Assembly: GCA_934486705.1 (NCBI GenBank)
Contig: CAKSQS010000009.1
Span: 1 to 64,000, forward strand
DNA length: 64,000 bases
Direction of reading: 5' to 3'
DNA from: an uncultured Eubacteriales bacterium
Lineage (GTDB): Bacteria; Bacillota; Clostridia; Oscillospirales; Acutalibacteraceae
Made by a program: the position numbers and the translations under genes. The notes beneath the pieces are model-generated. The model saw only the letters and a list, made by a program, of their open reading frames with translations, ran no database searches and was not told the origin of the DNA. This document shows, piece by piece, positions 33,990-42,812 of this stretch (the first letter of the stretch is position 1; each line of letters opens with the position of its first letter).

Positions 33990-35562
33990 GACATTCGTTT
34001 ACATTTTGCATAATTGAATAACGAGACTCTTTTTTGCTATGGTTATATGATATAATGTATTTGTTATCATCAATTAAAAAAGTGAAGGCAACCTTAAAGG
34101 TTACCTCCACAGATTGATTTGTAACGCATACGCGCTCTATATACTCTCTTAATATCATTTTTGTTTGCTCTGCATTTTTAGGATTGCACATTATTTCCTT
34201 TAACTCGGATATTTTATTTTTAACATCATCCTTTGTAACTATAATTGATGATTTTTGCTCTTGCTCTGTCGCGATTATTCTTTCGTACTCCGAAATTTGC
34301 ATTTCAAGCGAATTAAGCTTATCCGTTAGAGTCTTATTGTATCCGATTTCTGCTACTGTGTCGGTAAGATTAGCTCTTGCCATACGCAATCCTGCAAGGG
34401 AAGCCTTTGCCTGTTTTAGGGATTCGCTGTCATTTTTAAGAAAATCAGCTATTTTAGCATTAACTTGATTTATTATTGTGTTTGTCACGCTATCATTAAA
34501 AAAATGTTCGATTAAAGATTTTATTACAAAATCCTCTAAAATATCTGCCCGAATTTCTTTTTGGTCACATAGAGATTGATTGGATTTCTTGTTACACCTA
34601 TAGGTTGAATAAGCTTTTTTATTGCCGTTGTTGTGATAATTACCGTGCATTTTACTTCCGCAAATTCCGCAAGTTACTAAGCCTGTAAGTAAATAAGTGT
34701 GTTTGGAATTTGTAGAAGTAATTGCCGTAATCTTTCTTGAATAATTGGCTCTGTTCCAAAGGTCTTTTGAAACGATTGCAGGACAGCCGTCCTCTATACG
34801 AATAATCTCGCTCTCATCTTTATTTTTATGGTTGTTCCGCTTTCCGTTTGATTTTTTGCCGGAGCTTCGATTGTAGACATAAGTTCCCTTGTATTTCTCA
34901 TTTCTAAGTAAATCGTAAAGACTGCTCTTGCCAAACGGTTGTCCGCGCTTCGTTTTATAGCCTTTAGCATTTAACGCTTTGGTGATACTGGAATATCCCA
35001 TTCCCGAAGCTGCCATTTCAAAAATTTCTCGGACAATTACCGCTTCCGCCTCATTTATTGCAAGCCGTTGTTCTTTTACATCATAGCCCAACGGCGGCTT
35101 ACCGCCATTAAAAAGCCCTTTGTAGGCTCTCTCCTTTAATCCTTTCATCACCTCTTTTGAGAGATTTTTTACATAGCGTTGATTAAGTAAGGCGTTGATT
35201 CCGAATATAAACTCATCCCCCGAAATATTTTCTTCCGTTGAAATAAGTTCAATGCCCCTGTCACAAAAAAACTGCTTATACAGAAAGCTGTCAACAACGC
35301 TCCGAGAGAATCTATCCAGCTTATGAACAATTACAGCCTTAAAATCGCCGTTCCCTTCTTCAATGTCTTTAATCAAACGCTGAAAATCGGGTCTGTTATC
35401 GGTCTGTCCGCTAAAGGCTCTGTCTATGTACCATTCCTTTATGCTGTAACCGTTTTTGTCTGCGTATGTTTCTATTGCCCGCTGTTGTGCTTCAATACTT
35501 AGTTCCTTTTGGTGGTCTGAGCTATATCTGCAATAGCCGACCGCTGATTTTAATATATCCAT
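33856..35562 (-). CDS. Large serine recombinase (second element)
   Basis: A 568-residue serine recombinase. The catalytic Ser is in GYCRYSSDHQKELS, with VIVHKLDRFSRS, the recombinase domain (GGKPPLGYDVKEQ, SLYDLLRNEKYKGTYVYN), a zinc ribbon (CGICGSKMHG...CNKKSNQSLC) and a long coiled coil (about 380-460). It begins at ATG 35562. It is convergent with the first recombinase and belongs to a different subfamily. It probably defines the left end of a second element reaching toward 42.8 kb. Confidence 0.92.
   Translation of the reverse strand: MDILKSAVGYCRYSSDHQKELSIEAQQRAIETYADKNGYSIKEWYIDRAFSGQTDNRPDFQRLIKDIEEGNGDFKAVIVHKLDRFSRSVVDSFLYKQFFCDRGIELISTEENISGDEFIFGINALLNQRYVKNLSKEVMKGLKERAYKGLFNGGKPPLGYDVKEQRLAINEAEAVIVREIFEMAASGMGYSSITKALNAKGYKTKRGQPFGKSSLYDLLRNEKYKGTYVYNRSSGKKSNGKRNNHKNKDESEIIRIEDGCPAIVSKDLWNRANYSRKITAITSTNSKHTYLLTGLVTCGICGSKMHGNYHNNGNKKAYSTYRCNKKSNQSLCDQKEIRADILEDFVIKSLIEHFFNDSVTNTIINQVNAKIADFLKNDSESLKQAKASLAGLRMARANLTDTVAEIGYNKTLTDKLNSLEMQISEYERIIATEQEQKSSIIVTKDDVKNKISELKEIMCNPKNAEQTKMILREYIERVCVTNQSVEVTFKVAFTFLIDDNKYIISYNHSKKESRYSIMQNVNECLTTPKKHWNIENLTPFGSIGDESVTKRTPNPYRIESSVVEQHCL
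33882..33916 (+). terminator. Terminator inside the overlap of two recombinases
   Basis: AACTCTCAAT pairs with ATTGGGAGTT around a nine-base loop, then CTTTTT on the plus strand. It lies within the current 3' end of the rightward recombinase frame. Confidence 0.7.
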
Positions 35563-35645
35563 TCAAATCAATTCCTTTCTTTTTATTCATTGTTATAATA
35601 TATATTTGAATGAGGGTTTGGCGTTTAAAAGCCAAACCCGTATTT

Positions 35646-35897
35646 TTAAAGTTGATTTAGTATCATTTCTGCCAAATATTCAGCCATAGCCTCAAAGAAT
35701 CTAAGACTATCATTATCCGCAATTTTGCTTTGCTGAAGGCAAGTTATCGAACAGTTTTTTTGTTCGTTTGATTTATTGTTGCGCTCTGTAGCGCAACAAA
35801 GTTTTATTAACTCCAAAGGTATCACACCTTTTGTGGTGTTCTTCCGAGAGGCTCGGAATTGTAGAATACTACTGCACCTATTTTCTACAGTAACCAT
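35646..35897 (-). CDS. Hypothetical protein (83 residues)
   Basis: An open frame with Cys-rich middle (KLCCATERNNKSNEQKNCS) and a helical end (FFEAMAEYLAEMILNQL) that looks like genuine protein. No clear ribosome site precedes the ATG. It lies before the second serine recombinase and could be a small regulator or excision factor, but there is no direct sign. In 35898-36023 only a weak 31-codon frame (GTG 36040) is seen. Confidence 0.4.
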   Translation of the reverse strand: MVTVENRCSSILQFRASRKNTTKGVIPLELIKLCCATERNNKSNEQKNCSITCLQQSKIADNDSLRFFEAMAEYLAEMILNQL

Positions 35898-36023
35898 AAG
35901 ACAAATATATGCCTTACTACATAATAACCTGCAAGTTATATAATTTAAACTGCTATTGTATTTTCCTTAATTGTAGGTTTACTTAAACCGCTTTCTATTA
36001 TTATTCCTTCCAATTCATCTTTT

Positions 36024-36368
36024 TTAATTATCGTATTCACTCTCCTCTTCTTCAAAAACAGGCTCTAATGAGCTGAATTTAGAGTAAATTTTACCGTTTA
36101 TTTCACGGTCTATCAATGTGAAAGATATTTTCACATTGAGAAAATCTTCGGTATCTAAATCACCGTTTTCGTCAGCAAAGTTCATAGCAAAATTGTTTAA
36201 CAAATTACTTGCTAAAGCTATGCTGATGTTAAGCTCGGTTTTTTCACCGTCTATTGCTACGTTGAGCCAAAGATATTTATCATCCTTGCTCACACTTTGG
36301 TAAACGATTGTACCCGTGTAACTCCCTTCTGGTAAATTATTAGTGGTTTTGAAAACCTGAATACGCAT
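36024..36368 (-). CDS. Hypothetical element protein (114 residues)
   Basis: A 114-residue acidic protein (MRIQVFKTTNNLPEGSYTGT, IDGEKTELNISIALASNLLN, acidic tail FEEEESEYDN). The beta-rich pattern and acidic C-terminal tail recall single-strand-binding-like proteins of phages and plasmids, where such a tail recruits partners, but this is only a resemblance. It follows the DUF927 ATPase by 21 bases and is co-transcribed with it. Confidence 0.6.
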   Translation of the reverse strand: MRIQVFKTTNNLPEGSYTGTIVYQSVSKDDKYLWLNVAIDGEKTELNISIALASNLLNNFAMNFADENGDLDTEDFLNVKISFTLIDREINGKIYSKFSSLEPVFEEEESEYDN

Positions 36369-36389
36369 TTAAAGCGCTCCTTTCTTAAT

Positions 36390-38162
36390 TTAAAATCTTA
36401 TGTCAACATCATCCAATTTGTCGGATGATACCGATTCAAAATCAGGTTTGACTGTTATGTGTTCGCTGCTGTCCGTAGAGAGCCTGAACACATAGCAAGG
36501 CTGCGGGGGCAAGTCTTTACTTAGCTTGACCCTCTTGTAAGCTCTGTCTTTTTCGCAGAGCAAAAGTTTGTTATCTTGCCATTTGTCAGTTAATGTTTTA
36601 ATACTTTCGTAACCGTTTTTAGTCAATACGGATTCAACTATTGATTTTAAAACGGATATTTCAACAAATTGATTGTTTTTGATGAATTTCCCCTCAATAC
36701 AAGCTTCGTATTCACCAATATTAGCTCTGATAAACTTGGAAGAATTTCGGCTGATATAATCCAAAATACAATCCAATGCTTTATCTGCTATATTTGTTTC
36801 GGTATCTATACGACTTTCAAGCGTATAAATATAATTCTTGATAGCTTTCTCATTATAATCCAATGCGAAACATTCTTTTACATATATAGCCGTAAGATAG
36901 ACTACCGATAATTTTTCGAGTACACGGTCGGTTAAGCTGCCTTTTTTGTTTGTATTATCTTTTTTCAGCTCATTAACACAACTGTTATAATCTTCAATTA
37001 TGTTATCAATATTATCAAAAACAAAACTGATAAAATCTTCATACAACAATCCGTAGTTATTCAATACTGTTGTCTTGATAATATTGCTTTGCTCGGCACT
37101 TACTGTCAAGTCATCGGTTATTTCAAATATCCTTGCTCTGATTCCGTTCGGAGCCGCGCTGTCAATAATACTGTACTCGCTTGTTACGATTATTGCCGAA
37201 TTATATTCTGCTGTTTCTTTCAGTTCGCCCGAAGTATTAAGCCTTTTACGGTCTCTCCCGCTGCACACTTGATACAGCAATTTACGAGATTGTAAAGTTT
37301 CGGATGTTCCTGCTTCATCCAAAACAACCGTATGGGCATTGCTTTGTGAAACAAAGTTTAATATTGCATTTGCTGTGCCGCTGAAATTTGTTATCAACCC
37401 TTTATCAAATACAGGATTTGAGGTTATTGAGGTCGAAAGCATTGCGGCTGTGGTCTTGCCCTTACTTGAATGATTATTTAGGGCAAATATCAGACATCCA
37501 AAATCAAAGCGTTTATTAAGATAAGCTAATATTATCGAGCAAAATCCTACAATCCAAATAAACAGTAGGGGGATATATTTTACTACTTGTGATTTTATCA
37601 TATCAAGATAAATTTCTTTAGACCCTTTAGGGCAAAAATCTATACCCCCGATATACTTACTTGGATGTTTTGTGTCAGGATAGGAATTTGATGATAGAAA
37701 TAACTGCCCGTTCCAACCAAGTGTGGTATGTACTGCTTGTTTTTCCGCATTATATGCCGATATCACAATATATCTTTGTAATTCTTTAGACATTCTTTCA
37801 TCATACAGAACGCCCCTTTTCAGCAGTTCTTTTAGACCCAACGCAGTTAATGTTTCTGCATTAACTTCAAATTCTATCTCGTCACCGTTTACTTTCGCAC
37901 AAATCGTATAGCTTTGTATGTTTGTCACTATATTATAATTACATTTTGATACAGTAAACTCAGACGATATTGAAGTGATAAAGTAGCGTTTTTCTTTGCC
38001 TTTGGTTTCGCTTGTAATTATACACAGCCAATCATCTGTCAGCACAAATGGAAACGTATCGCCCGATTCATTGACAAAATTATCGTATTCTTCCTTTGTT
38101 ATACCACTGCGGCAAAACGGTTTTACTTTAGTTTTTTGAAGGGCATTGAGATTTATTTTCAT
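36390..38162 (-). CDS. DUF927-domain ATPase, probable replication helicase
   Basis: A 590-residue protein with a central P-loop ATPase of the DUF927 type (Walker A NHSSKGKTTAA and Walker B TVVLDEAGT, then VCSGRDRKRLN). These proteins occur in phages and integrative elements, mostly with primase/helicase roles. Two hydrophobic stretches just before the Walker A (FIWIVGFCSIILAYL) probably belong to the core. Start ATG 38162 after AAAGGGGGTGA; a longer frame to 38222 runs into the promoter. It is the likely replication gene of the second element. Confidence 0.82.
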   Translation of the reverse strand: MKINLNALQKTKVKPFCRSGITKEEYDNFVNESGDTFPFVLTDDWLCIITSETKGKEKRYFITSISSEFTVSKCNYNIVTNIQSYTICAKVNGDEIEFEVNAETLTALGLKELLKRGVLYDERMSKELQRYIVISAYNAEKQAVHTTLGWNGQLFLSSNSYPDTKHPSKYIGGIDFCPKGSKEIYLDMIKSQVVKYIPLLFIWIVGFCSIILAYLNKRFDFGCLIFALNNHSSKGKTTAAMLSTSITSNPVFDKGLITNFSGTANAILNFVSQSNAHTVVLDEAGTSETLQSRKLLYQVCSGRDRKRLNTSGELKETAEYNSAIIVTSEYSIIDSAAPNGIRARIFEITDDLTVSAEQSNIIKTTVLNNYGLLYEDFISFVFDNIDNIIEDYNSCVNELKKDNTNKKGSLTDRVLEKLSVVYLTAIYVKECFALDYNEKAIKNYIYTLESRIDTETNIADKALDCILDYISRNSSKFIRANIGEYEACIEGKFIKNNQFVEISVLKSIVESVLTKNGYESIKTLTDKWQDNKLLLCEKDRAYKRVKLSKDLPPQPCYVFRLSTDSSEHITVKPDFESVSSDKLDDVDIRF

Positions 38163-38193
38163 ATAATCACCCCCTTTCGTTGGTTGGGAGCAT

Positions 38194-38222
38194 ATCATAA
38201 CACCCTTTTTCAATATTGTCAA
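38194..38222 (-). promoter_or_regulatory. Promoter of the DUF927 gene
   Basis: On the minus strand TTGACA (38217-38222), 17 bases, TATGAT (38194-38199), 32 bases before the start. Confidence 0.82.
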
Positions 38223-38371
38223 GAGCCTTAAAACCGCTTGGTTAAGCGATTTTCAAGGTCAGAGGGCAAGGGTAGGCGTTTATCGTTTGGCACGATTAAG
38301 GTTGCACATTGTCAAAAAAAATTTTAAAAAAATTTTTTTGAACGAGATTCTAAGAGGCTATTATATCATAC

Positions 38372-38408
38372 AAAAAAATTACAAGTCCATTTTGACCTGT
38401 AATTTTTT
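38372..38408. terminator. Terminator after the DUF1643 gene
   Basis: AATTACAAGTC pairs with GACCTGTAATT (one mismatch) and is flanked by A and T runs on both sides. It ends the leftward operon that closes with the DUF1643 gene. Confidence 0.72.
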
Positions 38409-38420
38409 GCTTTCAAAGCA

Positions 38421-38912
38421 TTACAGCTTTGAGAGTTTCCACTCACGCGCTTTTGGACTGAGAGGATGACTGAACGGCTGACCGCTTGAATCAATGATAG
38501 TAGATAGTTTTTCGGAATAAGTTTTCCTTAGAGCGTCAAGTAACTTTTCTTTTTCCTCTGTGTGCGCAGTTCCCCTGCCGTATGCCACGATAACTGTATC
38601 CGCTGCCGAACATTCCTCAAGAATAACCGAACTGTTTATTCGGTCTGTTTCAGGTTTTTGTTGGTCGAGGGTACAGAATACATTGACGATAGAAATTGCT
38701 CCGAAATTTTGTGTAACCGCATTGTTTTTTACAAGCATTGTTGTCTGGTCGGTTATAAGCTCGTCAGCGGTAGACGGTTGACTCATTATAATGCAGGCTT
38801 TAGGTAGGTTTTTGTTCCATTCGTACCTTAAAGTATAGCGGCGTTTTTTATCTTTTGAAAATACGGCTGTACTTCTGACGGTGGTGCTTTGCTCCAGTAA
38901 ATTATTATTCAT
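38421..38912 (-). CDS. DUF1643 family protein
   Basis: A 163-residue protein with RSTAVFSKDKKRRYTLRYEW, IIMSQPSTADELITDQTTM, SIVNVFCTLDQQKP and IVAYGRGTA, matching the DUF1643 family of unknown function, common in phages and mobile elements. It is the last gene of the operon that begins near 42.5 kb, two bases after the previous stop. Confidence 0.82.
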   Translation of the reverse strand: MNNNLLEQSTTVRSTAVFSKDKKRRYTLRYEWNKNLPKACIIMSQPSTADELITDQTTMLVKNNAVTQNFGAISIVNVFCTLDQQKPETDRINSSVILEECSAADTVIVAYGRGTAHTEEKEKLLDALRKTYSEKLSTIIDSSGQPFSHPLSPKAREWKLSKL

Positions 38913-38914
38913 AT

Positions 38915-39310
38915 TTAGTCCTCCAAATATTTTTCAAATATTAAATGGGCTTGATTAAATGATTTTAAATGCGAGTCGGATAAAATATTTTTATCGGCAA
39001 TAAGATAAATCGAATAATCAGCCGATATTAGAAAACAGGCAAGAATCATTGAAAATTCTTGCCTGTTTTCAGATAAAAATATTTTATCGACGAACTCTAT
39101 ATTATCAGAAGAAATCGGCTCGTACATACCAAAGGATTTAAAATCCGATAATTCTTCTTCGCGCTCTAAACAGTAAATTGCACCTATGCTCTCAATGGAT
39201 GTAATGTTATAAAGTGCCGTCAGCTTGTTCAGATATGTACCGATTATTCGCTTTTTTACCGTAGGAAGCCCGCTTTCTTCCAACGTTTTATAATCTACAA
39301 TTTTCTTCAT
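38915..39310 (-). CDS. Hypothetical protein (131 residues)
   Basis: A 131-residue protein (KKRIIGTYLNKLTALYNITS, IGAIYCLEREEELSDF, IEKYLED-like end). No family is recognised. It starts three bases after the stop of the 39-residue protein gene and leads into DUF1643, so it is in the same operon. It is predicted to be cytoplasmic. Confidence 0.65.
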   Translation of the reverse strand: MKKIVDYKTLEESGLPTVKKRIIGTYLNKLTALYNITSIESIGAIYCLEREEELSDFKSFGMYEPISSDNIEFVDKIFLSENRQEFSMILACFLISADYSIYLIADKNILSDSHLKSFNQAHLIFEKYLED

Positions 39311-39313
39311 AGC

Positions 39314-39433
39314 CTACCTCTTTTTACGCTTGCTTGTGTTTAGCGGTGTTTTTCCGACATACAGACTTAACCCACAGCAAACACCCTGTATAAACGCTTT
39401 GACCGCTACTTGATTTACCAATGCTAAAAACAT
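39314..39433 (-). CDS. Small hydrophobic protein (39 residues)
   Basis: A 39-residue frame, MFLALVNQVAVKAFIQGVCC then GLSLYVGKTPLNTSKRKKR, starting at ATG 39433 after AAAGGAG. One amphipathic or membrane helix is followed by a basic tail. It fits exactly between two operon genes, so it is likely real. Function unknown. Confidence 0.5.
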   Translation of the reverse strand: MFLALVNQVAVKAFIQGVCCGLSLYVGKTPLNTSKRKKR

Positions 39434-39437
39434 ATTT

Positions 39438-39530
39438 TTAGCTCCTTTCATCTTTTTTTGATAAAATTATATCGGCAGCTATCAGCATACCGAAGCTAAT
39501 GGCAAAGCCCGCTAAAAACCAATAATTCAC
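39438..39530 (-). CDS. Small membrane protein (30 residues)
   Basis: A 30-residue frame from GTG 39530, seven bases after AAAGGGGG, encodes one membrane helix (WFLAGFAISFGMLIAADIIL) and a KKDERS tail. Its stop lies inside the ribosome site of the next small gene, so the two are coupled. Single-helix peptides of this kind resemble toxin or modulator peptides, but no homologue is recognised. Confidence 0.5.
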   Translation of the reverse strand: MNYWFLAGFAISFGMLIAADIILSKKDERS

Positions 39531-39548
39531 AATAATGCCCCCTTTCGT

Positions 39549-39590
39549 AAAAAAATCCCCCTATATCTGCATTGTAAGCAAATATAGGGG
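39549..39590 (-). terminator. Terminator between operon halves
   Basis: On the minus strand CCCCTATAT pairs with ATATAGGGG and is followed by GATTTTTTT. It lies between the 178-residue protein gene and the small membrane protein genes. Confidence 0.75.
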
Positions 39591-39613
39591 AAGTAGAATT
39601 GAAAATAAACTAT

Positions 39614-40150
39614 TTATTTTCCGCTTATTTCATTTTTTGCAGTATCAATAAATTCTTTTCGACTCTGACTGTCAGAGTAGGGATAGGATTCTTCAACATT
39701 AGTTCTTTCCTTATAGGAGTATACTATATAAATATCTGAACCCTCAATCTTATCTCCCGCACCGTCCTTGCAAGTATATTCGCCGTCAACAATATAAAAA
39801 TGCTGCTTTTTGTTTTTGCCTACGACCTTTGTTTTTATATTAAAATCTTTATATCCTACCATACTGTTATAGGTGACGATTTCATCCTTTACAGCTTTAA
39901 CTGCCTTTTTTGAATATTTATCGCCGCCGAATAACGCATTGAAAATACCTACTACAAGCAAAACAGCAACAACAATAGCGCCAAGCCTTATGTATTTATA
40001 GTTTTTATTGCTTTTTACTTTCTTGACATACTCGTTTTCATTCAGCTTATCGACGGCATTTGAAACGGTATCGTTATTTGAAACCTTGTCAACACCGTCC
40101 TTTACTGTATCGGAAATTTTACTTACAGTATCTTTTATTTTATCGTTCAT
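39614..40150 (-). CDS. Single-pass membrane protein (178 residues)
   Basis: Residues 1-55 are helical and repetitive (KIKDTVSKISDTVKDGVDKV), followed by one membrane helix (IRLGAIVVAVLLVVGIFNAL) and a C-terminal extracellular domain of about 110 residues. The N-terminal coiled repeats resemble those of the next protein (40163-41413), so the two may associate. No known family. Confidence 0.65.
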   Translation of the reverse strand: MNDKIKDTVSKISDTVKDGVDKVSNNDTVSNAVDKLNENEYVKKVKSNKNYKYIRLGAIVVAVLLVVGIFNALFGGDKYSKKAVKAVKDEIVTYNSMVGYKDFNIKTKVVGKNKKQHFYIVDGEYTCKDGAGDKIEGSDIYIVYSYKERTNVEESYPYSDSQSRKEFIDTAKNEISGK

Positions 40151-40162
40151 AATTAAATCTCC

Positions 40163-41413
40163 CTATATTTTATCTAACAAAACAGCTTTTTTGCTTTCAA
40201 ATTCTTCATCGGTGATAACTCCCGCGCTATGAAGCTTTTTTAATTTTTCGAGCTGCTCCAATGGGTCAATCTGCTGCTCTGCCTGTTGCACAACAATCGG
40301 TTTTTTCGCTTCATCCCTTGCCGCTTTTTTAAAGTTATTATAAATTTCAACAACCCTTTCGGCTTCGGTAGTGCTTAATGTTTGTATTTTAAGATTTGTT
40401 CCTGCCGTAAAAATCGTCAGGTCGCAAAGCTTCATAGCGGCATTAAGCAATGTAACCGTTAAACTGTCCTTACATTCCTGCTCGGTTGACATTGAAATAA
40501 TATCCTCATAGAAAAAGCGTTTTACATTTTGCGCCACTCCGAGTAATTCGCGGTCAAGCATTACAAACTGTCTTGTAGTACACATTAAAAAGTCTTTGGC
40601 GGTAAGGCTGTCAAGTCCCCAAGCAAAATATATAATCAGCTCATCCTCGTCCATATATTTTCGGGATTCGTTATAAGCCTCATCGCCTATTTTTTCGTGT
40701 ATAAAATCGTTTATTTCTTGGTCTGTTATTTCAAAATCCGATTTTTCGAGACATTCAAAATAGCGTTTAAGGTTTATAAAATCGGTGTCACGCAAACGGT
40801 TCGGCAGACTAAACAGCAATTCCCCGTTACATAAAATATTATTTTTCTCACCGTCGCTTTCAAATGTTATTGACGTTATATCACTTAACTGAATTTTTAT
40901 ATTATAGAAAGCCTGCATATTTTCCGACATAGCAAGTCTGGCATATAAAAATTCGGTTGTGACGGTAAGATATTCTTTTGTTGTACTGTTATCTAATAAG
41001 AAAATAATCTGTTCATTTTCCGATACATCCGCAAACCTTTTTAAAACGTCCCTACGGACAATTTTATCGTCTGTATAAGGCAGCATTTTTAATTTACTGA
41101 CCTTTAGGCTTGAAGCGGGCAAAACTAATTTTTTCATATATTCCTTTGTGAAAGACAATGTATCTGACATAGTATTTATTTGAAAAACACCTGTTTTTGT
41201 ATTGTCCTTTTTTGAAAGGATACTATCTGTTTTAGCCTTGCCGTATTCCTTAGCCTGTTCTTCTTCAAGCCTTCTTGCGGCTTCACGTTCGGCGTTTTGT
41301 GCGGCTCTGTTTTCCTTTGCGGAATCGTACTTGGCTTTTGCTTGCTCCGAAACGCTTTTAGCTGTATCTACGGCAGATTTCGCAACATCCTTTAATGAAT
41401 CTAAAAAACCCAT
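40163..41413 (-). CDS. SHOCT-domain protein with PH-like core
   Basis: A 416-residue protein. An N-terminal coiled coil (1-70, Ala/Lys/Glu-rich) precedes a beta-rich middle with two similar segments (EQIIFLLDNSTTKEYLTVTT and DELIIYFAWGLDSLTAKDFL), like paired bacterial PH domains. The C-terminus, DPLEQLEKLKKLHSAGVI then TDEEFESKK, is a clear SHOCT motif. SHOCT proteins often act with membrane proteins in poorly understood stress or phage-related systems. It starts two genes after the Mor-like regulator. Confidence 0.75.
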   Translation of the reverse strand: MGFLDSLKDVAKSAVDTAKSVSEQAKAKYDSAKENRAAQNAEREAARRLEEEQAKEYGKAKTDSILSKKDNTKTGVFQINTMSDTLSFTKEYMKKLVLPASSLKVSKLKMLPYTDDKIVRRDVLKRFADVSENEQIIFLLDNSTTKEYLTVTTEFLYARLAMSENMQAFYNIKIQLSDITSITFESDGEKNNILCNGELLFSLPNRLRDTDFINLKRYFECLEKSDFEITDQEINDFIHEKIGDEAYNESRKYMDEDELIIYFAWGLDSLTAKDFLMCTTRQFVMLDRELLGVAQNVKRFFYEDIISMSTEQECKDSLTVTLLNAAMKLCDLTIFTAGTNLKIQTLSTTEAERVVEIYNNFKKAARDEAKKPIVVQQAEQQIDPLEQLEKLKKLHSAGVITDEEFESKKAVLLDKI

Positions 41414-41423
41414 TTATACCACC

Positions 41424-41714
41424 TTAAAACAGCGAATCTGCCAGCTCGTTTATTGAAGCATATTCGTAAACGATTATAGCAACAACAATGCCGAGAACAG
41501 TTATTACGCTTAAAGTGTTCTCTTTAATTGCAACCTGTAAAAATTCTTTCGGTGTCAACTTTTCTGATTTGAATTTTTTAATTAAGTCAACTATTGCAAT
41601 AATAAAGCTTGCTATGTATATAATCAAACCGAATGTTGAATTGATTAAAAACATAACAACCAATGAAATGACAGCGCCTATAAGCGCGATAAAGCCTAAA
41701 TTTTTCTTATCCAT
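41424..41714 (-). CDS. Small multi-pass membrane protein (96 residues)
   Basis: Three hydrophobic segments (LGFIALIGAVISLVVMFLI, FGLIIYIASFIIAIVDLI, SVITVLGIVVAIIVYEY) with a KKFKSEKLTPKEF cytoplasmic loop. It ends ten bases before the SHOCT-protein gene. No family recognised. Confidence 0.65.
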   Translation of the reverse strand: MDKKNLGFIALIGAVISLVVMFLINSTFGLIIYIASFIIAIVDLIKKFKSEKLTPKEFLQVAIKENTLSVITVLGIVVAIIVYEYASINELADSLF

Positions 41715-41813
41715 ATTTTTTCTCCTCTTAACTTAAATTGTTTTATTAGTTCGGCGGGAAGCGCACAACCCTCCTTGTTTTATATTGCCGAATTATGCAG
41801 TATTAAATTGAAT

Positions 41814-42113
41814 TTATGTATTGCTGTCAATATTATCTTTTAAGATTTTGCGTATCCATTTTTCCGTATATCCGTATTTTGTAGCTAATTCGCGGACATT
41901 ATATCCATTGTATTCTTCAACTATCTGTTTAACAATGAACTCTCTGCTGAACAGCTCAACGGGGAAAAACATTTGTGTTCCCCTATATTTTGAATGAATT
42001 TTAAGAACTGCGTCAATACCGAGCAGTGCTGCAAGCTCGCTGTAAGCACCGTTCAGATATTCGTCCTTGATTTTAACATTGTCTATTGTTGGCAATATGC
42101 TGACACCTCGCAT
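41814..42113 (-). CDS. Mor-like transcription activator
   Basis: A 99-residue protein with ELAALLGIDAVLKIHSKYRG and YNGYNVRELATKYGYTEKWI, the pattern of the Mor family (phage Mu middle-operon activator): a helical dimerisation part and a C-terminal helix-turn-helix. It is probably the regulator of the operon downstream (41714 to 38421). Confidence 0.75.
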   Translation of the reverse strand: MRGVSILPTIDNVKIKDEYLNGAYSELAALLGIDAVLKIHSKYRGTQMFFPVELFSREFIVKQIVEEYNGYNVRELATKYGYTEKWIRKILKDNIDSNT

Positions 42114-42205
42114 TTTCAGAACTCCTTTCCATATTATAATTTATCAATTCGGAAGTTTGTAGTGGCGCTGTTCAAGTGATTTGTTTCTTGAAAAATTCTC
42201 TACAA

Positions 42206-42514
42206 TTAACCGCTTTGATATGGCTTGCGTTCAAAGTGCGGCGCTCTATCGCTGATATAGGTGTCAAACGCAAATTTTGCACCCATTCTGAAACCTACAA
42301 TGAATGAATCAAGATTTGAATCGGCGGTTATTTCGCCGTCCAATCTTTGATATTCTTTGAAAAGCTCTTTTCCCTTATCGTTAAGTACCTTGTTTAATGA
42401 GTCCTCAACATCTGCAATAGCTAATATATTTTTTCCTGTTTCGCTTTTGCGGTCGAAATATCTTTCCTGCGGGTTTATGTTGCCGTAATACAATTCTTCA
42501 ATAAAATTTCTCAT
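42206..42514 (-). CDS. DUF6809-like protein (102 residues)
   Basis: A 102-residue helical protein (RNFIEELYYGNINPQERYFD, FIVGFRMGAKFAFDTY) resembling the small DUF6809 family found in clostridial mobile elements; function unknown. It is the first gene on the right side of the second element. The family name is from memory. Confidence 0.6.
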   Translation of the reverse strand: MRNFIEELYYGNINPQERYFDRKSETGKNILAIADVEDSLNKVLNDKGKELFKEYQRLDGEITADSNLDSFIVGFRMGAKFAFDTYISDRAPHFERKPYQSG

Positions 42515-42530
42515 TGCTTTTAATCTCCTT

Positions 42531-42572
42531 AAAATAAAAAAGACCTATGCTCCGATTATAAAGCATAGGTCT
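42531..42572 (-). terminator. Terminator upstream of the DUF6809-like gene
   Basis: On the minus strand AGACCTATGC pairs perfectly with GCATAGGTCT and is followed by TTTTTATTTT. It would stop transcription entering the element from the right. Confidence 0.75.
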
Positions 42573-42812
42573 GTAATGAATGTGGGATTTTCCAAAGAAA
42601 ATCCATTATGTTTTTTAATTATAAAATGTTTTCAGGCTTGTGTGATAAGCTCAAAAGCAAGAAACTCCAAAAATCCGAAAATCCAAGAGAAAAGAGTTAA
42701 ACAACAAAGGCTATTTATGAAAAATACAATGTATATAAATTTTAATGCAAATCAGCCATTAAGGAGATTATCAAGAAAATAATACCGCTTGGGGAGTTCT
42801 AAAGGGTACGCT

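Noticed and set aside
35945..36040. 31-codon frame from GTG 36040 overlapping the preceding gene
   Set aside because: Ribosome site is only two bases from the GTG, and no helix or motif is visible.
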